NCBI GenBank assembly: GCA_017303735.1 | Contig: JAFLCF010000269.1 | Location: forward strand, 1 to 5,240 | From: Anaerolineae bacterium | GTDB taxonomy: Bacteria; Chloroflexota; Anaerolineae; Anaerolineales; Villigracilaceae | Direction of reading: 5' to 3' | Length of the DNA: 5,240 nucleotides | Shown: piece after piece, positions 1 through 4,654 of the stretch | Numbering within the stretch: position 1 is the first letter of the stretch | Layout of the letters: the number at the start of each line of letters is the position of its first letter | The notes under the pieces: model-generated | Told to the model about the DNA's origin: nothing | Databases searched by the model: none | Seen by the model: the letters and a program-made list of their open reading frames with translations, nothing else | Program-made: the position numbers and the translations under genes

Positions 1-2
1 GC

Positions 3-779
3 GGGCAAGAACTTGCAAAGGTTCCTGCTTGGGCTGGTGACTCGATCGTGTGGACGTTCATCATAGCGTTGGTTGGACATGTGATCTTGTACTACTCCTT
101 CAAGTTATCCGCTCCTGAAATTTCTGCCGAGATCGCACTTGGCTACGAAACTGCTGCGATCACCGACGAAGCCATGAAGCAGGCGACCGAGCAGCTCATT
201 CGTGAACGCGGCATGCTAGGCAATATGATCGCTCCCCGCATGATCACGGATGTCAAGCGCAGTTTGGGACTGCCTGCTGGTGATGTGATCGAACTCACTG
301 CGCAGAACGTGGATGAAGCAGCACCCCTGCCCGTTGTTCAGTTTGGGCAAGCGCAATTTGTTCCGCAGACCGCAACCCGTAAAGGAGGAACAGGATCAGA
401 TTTTATGCGTCGCATTCAAGCTGCACGGGAAGCGTTCTCCAATCCGTGGAAGTTTGCCGCAGCTCCTGCCGCGCAGAACACTCCTGCACCACAGCCCGCC
501 GCTCCACAGAACGTTCCTGCAACTCCCACTGCTCCTGTGCAACCTACCCCTGCACAACCATCAACGGTCCCAGTTCAGCCCGCAGCTCCAGTAACCCCTC
601 CTGCCCCTGCTGAACCTGTTGTACCAACGCCGTTGGTGATCCCCCCGGCACAGCAACCGACGCAGACCCCCGAACCAGCTACCTCTCCTGTCCCTGCTTG
701 GCAGCCCCCATTTGTTCTTCCTCCGCGCAAGCCTGGCGACGCCCCGACCAACGAAGAACCGATCGTGTCCCCTTCGTAA
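3..779 (+). CDS. Membrane protein with Pro/Ala-rich tail, 5'-truncated
   Basis: The reading frame is open from the left edge with no stop, so the true start lies outside the window; the GTG at 48 is probably internal. The first visible residues (GQELAKVPAWAGDS) lead into a hydrophobic stretch, about nt 42-107, that reads as one transmembrane helix (IVWTFIIALVGHVILYYSF). A mostly helical soluble part of roughly 110 residues follows. From about nt 459 to the stop the protein is dominated by Pro, Ala, Gln and Thr, an extended low-complexity tail of about 100 residues. Such tails often span an envelope or bind partners, but no family is recognised here. It ends in TAA five bases before the next gene, so the two are probably co-transcribed and perhaps translationally coupled. 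The coding call is strong; the function is unknown. A conjugation or envelope-associated role is only a guess from context. Confidence 0.75.
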   Translation, partial: GQELAKVPAWAGDSIVWTFIIALVGHVILYYSFKLSAPEISAEIALGYETAAITDEAMKQATEQLIRERGMLGNMIAPRMITDVKRSLGLPAGDVIELTAQNVDEAAPLPVVQFGQAQFVPQTATRKGGTGSDFMRRIQAAREAFSNPWKFAAAPAAQNTPAPQPAAPQNVPATPTAPVQPTPAQPSTVPVQPAAPVTPPAPAEPVVPTPLVIPPAQQPTQTPEPATSPVPAWQPPFVLPPRKPGDAPTNEEPIVSPS

Positions 780-784
780 GCCGG

Positions 785-1066
785 ATGGGTGAACGCGCAG
801 TAGCACTCGACCTGGATGACTTGAAGGACGTAAAGAGAGCCTTTGGCATCCAGGTCGCGGTTCGCGGCAGGCGCATCGATGCGTCACCCGAGGAAGCACG
901 ATCCCTGGTGGTTGGTGCATTGAACACCCTGCATCGCGCGTCCGGCGCACGAGTGAGAACCCTGAACGCTCAGATCAATGGGAAACCGGTTGCCGTGGCG
1001 TTCATCGAAAACGCGAAGTTTGACGAAGACTCCACTGGCTCGACAACCCTCGAAGGACCAGAGTAA
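785..1066 (+). CDS. Small hypothetical protein (93 aa)
   Basis: The ATG at 785 is chosen because it follows the preceding stop by five bases. The longer frame from 698 would overlap the Pro-rich tail of the upstream gene and gives an unnatural Arg/Ser-rich N-terminus. No clear Shine-Dalgarno sequence precedes the ATG, so initiation may depend on coupling to the upstream gene. The protein starts MGERAVALDLDDLKDVKRAF. It has an alternating charged/hydrophobic pattern typical of a small alpha/beta fold (strands near IQVAVRGR and VAVAFIEN, a helix near SPEEARSLVVGALNTLH) and an acidic, disordered C-terminus rich in Ser, Thr, Asp and Glu. There is no signal peptide or membrane segment. I do not recognise the family. 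Its position suggests it works with the membrane protein before it, but that is inference. Confidence 0.65.
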   Translation: MGERAVALDLDDLKDVKRAFGIQVAVRGRRIDASPEEARSLVVGALNTLHRASGARVRTLNAQINGKPVAVAFIENAKFDEDSTGSTTLEGPE

Positions 1067-1079
1067 CGATAGCGAACAT

Positions 1080-1107
1080 CTCCCCTCCCCCTCAAAAGGG
1101 AGGGGGG
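1080..1107 (+). promoter_or_regulatory. GC-rich hairpin directly upstream of the 1114 gene
   Basis: CCCCTCCC (1082-1089) pairs perfectly with GGGAGGGG (1098-1105), extended by a T-G wobble and a C-G pair to about ten pairs, around an eight-base loop. An alternative register, CCCCCTC (1087-1093) with GAGGGGG (1100-1106), competes with it. No T-run follows, so it is not a classical intrinsic terminator. It ends 6 bases before the ATG at 1114 and overlaps the purine-rich ribosome-binding region. It could therefore mask initiation, protect an mRNA end, or be the scar of a sequence junction. Confidence 0.5.
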
Positions 1108-1113
1108 AAAGGA

Positions 1114-2100
1114 ATGTACATGAGACAACTTTTTTTTGACGAAGTGCAAAAGAACGAGATTCTAAAAAGAGAATTTAAAGAATCTCGATTTCCTCTTGAG
1201 TATCTAATTGAACTTGAAGTAGGTAAAAACTTATTCTTTTCCACTCCTGAAGACATCGTACGGTTCGATGTGTCAAATGTTTCGGATATGGTTTCGAATC
1301 ACGTAGAAAAAACAAGACGTATTCCTAAAAAGAGGGAAGTAATCAATTCAATCCCAAACATAGCTCCTCCATTTCCCAGGATGTGGCTTGAGTTTTCTTA
1401 CACAAAAAAACATGAAAAAGATTCTTCTTTATTTATGAGCAATCAGATGAAAAGACGTTTGCCTAAAAATGTTTTCGATGCCTTAATAAGCCAAGTTGAA
1501 AAAGTACCTAATGGACTAATTTTCGCAGTCCGCGAAGGGGTATATCTCGAATCACAAAGAACAACACGTGGATGGAATATTTGTGGTGTTGGTTTTTCAG
1601 ATGTCGATGGCAACCTCATACCTTATGGCTTCTCATTAAGTGCCGCACTCGATGGTTCGCCACCATCAGACGGTGGTTTCAGTGCATTTTCTTTCAAACA
1701 ACCCGTTGACGATAGCTTCTATGCTCATATAAGCTCCTCAGTTTACACTTTTTTTTATGCGATTGCCCTTGCGCACTGCAAGAACATCATTACCGAAGAA
1801 GTTGGCGGCAAATCCGAAACCATAAAAAACCGTCGCCACAGGAATAAAGGAACACGCCATCACGTTCTCAAAATAATTCCGATGAAGAAGGTGAAGGCGT
1901 ACCAGGAAAAAGGGGCTTCCTCGTTGAGTAAAGGAGATACGAGTCTCCACATTCGCCGGGGACACTTCAAAACTTACTCCCCCGAAGCCCCCCTATTTGG
2001 TGTTCACTCTGGCACGTACTGGTGGGAAGCTCACACCGCAGGAAAAGCCGAAGTAGGAACTGTAACCAAAGACTATCAAGTAAATACTCCAGGAGAATAG
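1114..2100 (+). CDS. AcrVA2-like / phage-plasmid HIRRGH-motif protein
   Basis: The protein has 328 residues. Either ATG at 1114 or 1120 could be the start; AAAGG at 1108-1112 suits 1120 better (about 7 bases), and the difference is two residues. Landmarks are APPFPRMWLEFS at about 84-95, a helix with LAHCKNIITEEV at about 219-230, a basic linker with NRRHRNKGTRHHVLKI at about 239-254, and a C-terminal block HIRRGHFKTY at 279-288, followed by TYWWEAHTAGKAEVGTVTKDY. From memory, this order (WLEF, then CKN.TEEV, then a basic linker, then H-I/L-RRGH, then KDY.V) marks a widespread family of phage and plasmid hypothetical proteins. The Cas12a inhibitor AcrVA2 of Moraxella bovoculi has a similar C-terminal HIRRGHW block. 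Anti-CRISPR activity here is only inferred from that limited resemblance. There is no signal peptide or clear membrane helix. The stop lies four bases before parA, and the parA ribosome-binding site AGGAG overlaps this gene's end, so the two are probably co-transcribed. Sampled GC is about 28-33% in the 5' half and about 60% near the 3' end. Confidence 0.7.
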   Translation: MYMRQLFFDEVQKNEILKREFKESRFPLEYLIELEVGKNLFFSTPEDIVRFDVSNVSDMVSNHVEKTRRIPKKREVINSIPNIAPPFPRMWLEFSYTKKHEKDSSLFMSNQMKRRLPKNVFDALISQVEKVPNGLIFAVREGVYLESQRTTRGWNICGVGFSDVDGNLIPYGFSLSAALDGSPPSDGGFSAFSFKQPVDDSFYAHISSSVYTFFYAIALAHCKNIITEEVGGKSETIKNRRHRNKGTRHHVLKIIPMKKVKAYQEKGASSLSKGDTSLHIRRGHFKTYSPEAPLFGVHSGTYWWEAHTAGKAEVGTVTKDYQVNTPGE

Positions 2101-2104
2101 AAGA

Positions 2105-2878
2105 ATGTCATTAAACATCGCAGTAGCAAATCATAAAGGTGGCGTGGCGAAAACAACAACAACGATCACTGTCGCCCACTGTTGCGCTCTTCACGGATAC
2201 CGCGTCCTGATCGTGGATGGCGACCCACAAGGGCAATGCTCCAATGCGCTGGGACTACCATCAGAACCGGGTCTATTCCGCGCCATCAGTGCGATGGTTA
2301 GCGGCGTTGCTGATGACGTTCACCAATGGATACGAAAGACCGGTCGCACGAACCTGGACATTCTTCCCGGCAACGACACGACTGCAATGGCGCAGGTGAT
2401 GTTAGGCGCAGAAAAATCGATTGATGTTATCGACAACTTGCTCCACCCCCTTCGCAGAGAGTACGACTACATCTTCTTTGATACAGCTCCTTCCGCGGGC
2501 GGTATTCAAGAACGCGCCTGTTACGCATCTAAATTTGTTCTGTGTCCCACAGCGACCGAATACCTTTCCAGCGATGGGTTGACTCAGCTCGCCGGTAGTT
2601 TGTGGACCAAGAGCACCAGCCTCAAAAATCAGCACGGATGGGACGGTGCATTGATGGGCGTTCTCCCAACGTTCTACGACGAATCAACTTCCGTGAGCAA
2701 GGAATCTCTTGATCAACTAAAGACGCAATTCGGTCGTGATGTCCTCCTTCCCATTCACCGCGCTACCGCCCTGCGCGAGTGTGTCGCCGAAGGCAAGACC
2801 ATCTTCGAGTATGCCCCTGCCCATCGTGCTTCACAGGAATACGAAACAGTGACGGCTGAAATTATCAGGAGATCGTAG
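2105..2878 (+). CDS. parA: ParA-family partition ATPase
   Basis: This 257-residue protein is a clear member of the ParA/Soj/MinD-like P-loop ATPases, which segregate plasmids or chromosomes by ATP-dependent, non-specific DNA binding and are stimulated by a centromere-binding partner. The deviant Walker A, KGGVAKTTT, lies at residues 11-19, with the signature lysine at 11 and the P-loop lysine at 16. The switch I/Walker A' motif DGDPQG is at 38-43. Walker B is IFFDTAPS at 123-130. The length is that of short ParA proteins without an N-terminal helix-turn-helix, so it is unlikely to repress its own promoter as the long plasmid P1 type does. The start is well supported: AGGAG at 2091-2095, nine bases before ATG. 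No canonical ParB gene with its usual motifs follows. The best candidate partner in the window is the protein at 3611-4294. A host-chromosome ParA is less likely given the phage/plasmid-like neighbours. Confidence 0.95.
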   Translation: MSLNIAVANHKGGVAKTTTTITVAHCCALHGYRVLIVDGDPQGQCSNALGLPSEPGLFRAISAMVSGVADDVHQWIRKTGRTNLDILPGNDTTAMAQVMLGAEKSIDVIDNLLHPLRREYDYIFFDTAPSAGGIQERACYASKFVLCPTATEYLSSDGLTQLAGSLWTKSTSLKNQHGWDGALMGVLPTFYDESTSVSKESLDQLKTQFGRDVLLPIHRATALRECVAEGKTIFEYAPAHRASQEYETVTAEIIRRS

Positions 2879-2885
2879 TTTCATC

Positions 2886-2933
2886 ATGAGCAAAAGAGCA
2901 CTGATTTTCAGATTGCTTTTCGGGGCAGCTTAG
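2886..2933 (+). other. Fifteen-codon ORF ending in amber, in frame with the next small gene
   Basis: ATG at 2886 opens MSKRALIFRLLFGAA and stops at TAG 2931-2933. The same frame then stays open to 3125 and encodes the small membrane protein below. AGGAG at 2867-2871 lies 14 bases before the ATG, further than usual but the only good ribosome-binding site in this gap. The peptide could be a leader peptide, or the true N-terminus of the membrane protein cut off by an amber mutation or sequencing error. TAG is the ordinary stop of three neighbouring genes, including parA, so a reassigned code is not supported. Confidence 0.35.
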
Positions 2934-2945
2934 TTATTCAGCATA

Positions 2946-3125
2946 GTGAATGGCAATGGAAATAACTACCTGCTTCTGTTCAGCTTGTTACTTCTGGCGT
3001 TGTCACCCAGGGATGTATGGGCGATTGTTGTCTCCTACTTTATTTATGTCTTTATCAAGCTGCTGCCCACTCGCTGGGCGACCGAGAAACGGAAGAAAGG
3101 GTACTCCAATTATGGCAGGCGATAA
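2946..3125 (+). CDS. Tiny two-helix membrane protein (59 aa)
   Basis: A frame with GTG start at 2946 encodes NGNGNNYLLLFSLLLLALSP, then RDVWAIVVSYFIYVFIKLLP, then a strongly basic tail with TEKRKKG and GRR. Two hydrophobic segments (about residues 8-19 and 24-40) are joined by a short polar turn, as in a membrane hairpin with the basic tail probably in the cytoplasm. There is no strong ribosome-binding site before the GTG. The frame continues upstream to an amber codon at 2931 and, beyond it, to an ATG at 2886, so translation may really have begun there. Its stop overlaps the next gene by 14 bases, a common operon arrangement. The clear amphipathy and the fact that it fills the gap between parA and the next gene support a real or recently real gene. 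Small membrane proteins of this kind occur in phages and plasmids, but no family is recognised. Confidence 0.5.
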   Translation: MNGNGNNYLLLFSLLLLALSPRDVWAIVVSYFIYVFIKLLPTRWATEKRKKGYSNYGRR

Positions 3126-3327
3126 AAACAACATAGAAAAGATTGTTGTCACAACTACCAAAGTAAACGATGGCTTTGTGTACTTTGAACTCAATGGAAA
3201 GCCTGTATCGATTGCAATGCGAGAAACGTTACATGGCGCACAACCTGGAAGGAAGATGGAATTGGAATACGACCACGATATGCGCGACTTTGGACCGATC
3301 AAAAGCGCACGGATGATTGAGGAATAA
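3112..3327 (+). CDS. Small hypothetical protein (71 aa)
   Basis: The start at 3112 (MAGDKNNIEK) is preferred over the longer frame from 2950. That frame would lie across the small membrane protein and give a Cys-rich artefact N-terminus, while AAAGGG at 3096-3101 sits about ten bases before 3112. The product is small, charged and probably beta-rich (IVVTTTKVNDGFVYFELNGK, then a helix or loop, then KMELEYDH), suggesting a compact barrel or sandwich. It has no cysteines, signal peptide or membrane segment. It overlaps the stop of the preceding ORF by 14 bases and is followed after 11 bases by the Cys-rich gene, so it sits inside one transcription unit. I do not recognise the family and infer no function. 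Confidence 0.7.
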   Translation: MAGDKNNIEKIVVTTTKVNDGFVYFELNGKPVSIAMRETLHGAQPGRKMELEYDHDMRDFGPIKSARMIEE

Positions 3328-3338
3328 AGGAATTTGTC

Positions 3339-3608
3339 ATGACCACCCTGATTGCCGTGTACAACAACGATGGTTGCAAAGGGCGCTGCGACGCCCGATG
3401 TTATGAAGCGTGTGAGCCGCATTGCGATTGTGTTTGCGGTGGTCGTAATCACGGCGCAGGGTTGGAACGTGCCGTTGAGAACACCCGAGAACTTGCAAAT
3501 GAATGGATGGAAACTTTTACCCAACAACACCATATCGAAACACCCCGCTGGGAAGTGCCTGCCCTGGCACCCGTCCAGCTTGACCTGTTCGAGACTTTAG
3601 GAGTTTAG
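3339..3608 (+). CDS. Cys-rich putative metal-binding protein (89 aa)
   Basis: The start is supported by AAAGG at 3326-3330, eight bases before ATG. The N-terminal third holds seven cysteines at residues 13, 17, 21, 25, 29, 31 and 33, a regular C-x3-C-x3-C-x3-C-x3-C-x-C-x-C ladder with His28, followed by GGRNHGAG (34-41) and a helical, acidic C-terminal half. From memory, the GRCDA.CY...C.C.CGG.NHG.G signature recurs in short phage and plasmid hypothetical proteins, none with an assigned function that I know of. Zinc or iron-sulfur binding is the natural inference from the cysteines. There is no signal peptide, so it should be cytoplasmic. The stop lies two bases before the next ATG, and the next gene's ribosome-binding site AGGAG is inside this gene's end, so translation is probably coupled. 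This is a confident gene with unknown role. Confidence 0.8.
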   Translation: MTTLIAVYNNDGCKGRCDARCYEACEPHCDCVCGGRNHGAGLERAVENTRELANEWMETFTQQHHIETPRWEVPALAPVQLDLFETLGV

Positions 3609-3610
3609 CC

Positions 3611-4294
3611 ATGACCAAACGAAACCCATTTGAAGCCATGACCTCGACCGTTGCTTCCCCCTCCTCTGCTCCAGAGAGTGTGGTTGCCATGATCCCAACA
3701 GCTATCCAGATTAAACGCGATGCCAAATCCGCGGAGCAGATCGAAAAGCGCCGGGCATCCCGCAGGACGTTTGACCAACAGAATCCCTGTTTTGGATACT
3801 TCATCCCCGAACATCTCCATGTGGAAGCCAAGTTACTCCGCGCAGCGATCCTTGGATTGGCACAGAACAGGGATCGAAACATCAACGTGACCGAGATCAA
3901 TATGACCACCTCGCTGGTGTCATGGGCGTTGGGACAGGTTCGCAAAGGCAATCTGTCCATCAAAGGAACACCGGATGCCCGCCGCCGCAAAATGACGGTC
4001 ATCATCGAGGATGTCGCTGACACTTGGGAGAAGACGCCGCTTGAGATCGAGCCGTTCGAAAAGAAGGTGCGAGCGAAGCGCATTGTTTTTACCTACCGAT
4101 TTCCCCGTGAGATTGATCAGCAGATCAGTAAGCTGGCTGGAAATTTTTTACCCAAGGGTGAAGTTCTTATTCGCTTACTGCAACACGCAGTACAGGCTGT
4201 TCGAAATGGTGACACCAAGATTATTCCGACCCCGAAGGAGATGCGTCAAGAGGCAACCATTGTGGACGTGAAAAAGGCTGGTGATACATGGTGA
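3611..4294 (+). CDS. Putative tandem ribbon-helix-helix protein, candidate ParA partner
   Basis: The protein has 227 residues; AGGAG at 3599-3603 lies seven bases before the ATG. The N-terminal ~30 residues (Ser/Pro/Ala-rich) look disordered, then comes a basic helix (about 35-55, with IEKRRASRRTF). Two similar segments follow. Segment one (about 61-117) has FGYFIPEHL, a long helix, and SLVSWALGQVRKGNLSI. Segment two (about 160-205) has FTYRFPREI, a helix, and LIRLLQHAVQAVRNGDTKI. Each reads as strand, helix, turn, helix ending in a matching VRKG/VRNG step, the layout of ribbon-helix-helix DNA-binding domains. Short ParA proteins are often paired with such centromere-binding proteins (established for the type Ib par systems), so a ParB-like or transcription-control role is plausible. 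This is inference from pattern only. It is co-directional with and closely follows the small genes after parA. The stop overlaps the ATG of a doubtful ORF at 4288. Confidence 0.75.
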   Translation: MTKRNPFEAMTSTVASPSSAPESVVAMIPTAIQIKRDAKSAEQIEKRRASRRTFDQQNPCFGYFIPEHLHVEAKLLRAAILGLAQNRDRNINVTEINMTTSLVSWALGQVRKGNLSIKGTPDARRRKMTVIIEDVADTWEKTPLEIEPFEKKVRAKRIVFTYRFPREIDQQISKLAGNFLPKGEVLIRLLQHAVQAVRNGDTKIIPTPKEMRQEATIVDVKKAGDTW

Positions 4295-4443
4295 AACGAC
4301 TTTGGAATGCTACTGGCAGGATCGTGTCCACCTGCCTTGTATCTGACCCTAAAAATGGGGGAGAACTGACCACTTCCCAAAAATCGAGTTTCGGTATTTG
4401 GCGGAAAATCACACCATTTTTTCAAGGCAAAAATGGTCAATAA
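4288..4443 (+). CDS. Doubtful 51-aa ORF overlapping the preceding stop
   Basis: The sequence ATGGTGA overlaps an ATG with the TGA stop of the 227-residue gene, an arrangement typical of coupled translation. The ORF begins MVKRLWNATGRIVSTCLVSD and ends in FFQGKNGQ. No recognisable domain or strong ribosome-binding site is present; only AAAAAGG at 4270-4276 is near. It runs across two inverted repeats (4315-4336 and 4413-4437) in what looks like a control region, so it may simply be an open stretch by chance. Confidence 0.25.
   Translation: MVKRLWNATGRIVSTCLVSDPKNGGELTTSQKSSFGIWRKITPFFQGKNGQ
4315..4336 (+). terminator. Weak terminator-like hairpin after the 227-aa gene
   Basis: GGCAGG (4315-4320) pairs with CCTGCC (4331-4336) around a ten-base loop. 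Only TTGT follows, not a true T-run, so termination would be weak. Its place 20 bases after the last firm stop of the operon is what suggests the role. Confidence 0.25.
4413..4437. repeat. Nine-bp perfect inverted repeat
   Basis: ACCATTTTT (4413-4421) and AAAAATGGT (4429-4437) are exact reverse complements separated by seven bases. The arm sequence AAAAATGG also occurs at 4351-4358. This could be an operator or an origin hairpin; nothing identifies the binding protein. Confidence 0.55.
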
Positions 4444-4455
4444 CTCAAATTTGAG
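4444..4455. repeat. Twelve-bp perfect palindrome
   Basis: CTCAAATTTGAG reads the same on both strands. Its right half is part of the first 11-bp direct repeat. Its left half belongs to an inverted, diverged copy of the same unit (about 4438-4448 on the minus strand). A palindrome formed from facing iteron copies is often the operator through which an initiator controls its own gene, which is an inference here. Confidence 0.55.
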
Positions 4456-4506
4456 AAACGATTGAAGAACTGTTTGAGGAATTGCTGAGGAACAGGTGAG
4501 TAACTG
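4451..4506 (+). repeat. Iteron-like 11-bp direct repeats (five degenerate copies)
   Basis: The copies are TTGAGAAACGA at 4451, TTGAAGAACTG at 4462, TTGAGGAATTG at 4474, CTGAGGAACAG at 4485 and GTGAGTAACTG at 4496. The derived consensus is TTGAGGAACTG, matched at 8, 10, 10, 9 and 9 of 11 positions. The step is 11, 12, 11, 11 bases, close to one DNA turn, so a protein could bind all copies on one face. A sixth start, TTG at 4507, is too diverged to count. The array ends about 150 bases before the initiator-like gene. Confidence 0.55.
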
Positions 4507-4654
4507 TTGTAAACCTTCATTCAATAGGAACGATTTTGAGACGCCCAAAAAAATGATTTTGCCCTGCGATATGGGTAGAAAAATAAGCCACCTTGTAGGG
4601 CTTCCTGACGAAGATTGAAAAAACTATCACAATAAAGATTTTTGAGAGAAGAAC

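Larger units (their letters stand above)
4295..4654. other. Putative replication origin / control region
   Basis: This 360-base stretch has no convincing gene and is visibly richer in A and T than the flanking genes. It holds, in order: a short GC hairpin (4315-4336); repeated AAAAAT runs (4351, 4379, 4429, about 4549); a 9-bp inverted repeat (4413-4437); a 12-bp palindrome (4444-4455); a block of 11-bp direct repeats (4451-4506); and an AT-rich leader up to the initiator-like gene at 4655. Direct repeats plus an AT-rich segment beside an initiator gene is the classical layout of iteron-type plasmid origins. No confident -35/-10 promoter pair could be picked. Confidence 0.45.

Noticed and set aside
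250..850. Similar DVKR(S/A)(L/F)G(L/I) strings in the first two proteins
   Set aside because: The match is only eight residues and no flanking similarity was seen, so duplication is not supported.
561..950. Minus-strand Arg-rich ORF
   Set aside because: It is the reverse complement of a Pro/Ala-rich coding stretch, which routinely leaves open antisense frames.
1651..1676. Competing hairpins GATGGT/ACCATC and CCACC/GGTGG
   Set aside because: They lie inside coding sequence, have stems of 5-6 pairs and no regulatory context; likely chance.
2931..2933. Reassigned TAG codon in this genome
   Set aside because: TAG ends three well-supported genes here (stops at 2098, 2876 and 3606), so it functions as a normal stop.
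8..3500. Shared 12-mer AGAACTTGCAAA near position 9 and near 3489
   Set aside because: Both copies are in coding sequence for Glu-Leu-Ala-(Lys/Asn) and the flanks do not extend the match; not a repeat or attachment site.
3003..3533. Long minus-strand ORF (176 codons)
   Set aside because: It lies opposite the better supported small + strand genes, which have ribosome-binding sites and motif structure; its own product has no recognisable pattern.
3517..4083. Minus-strand ORF (188 codons)
   Set aside because: It is antisense to the 227-residue gene, which has a good ribosome-binding site and internal repeat; this is a composition shadow.
4246..4548. Minus-strand ORF across the putative origin (100 codons)
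   Set aside because: It covers the repeat array and the end of a firm + strand gene and shows no domain; probably chance.
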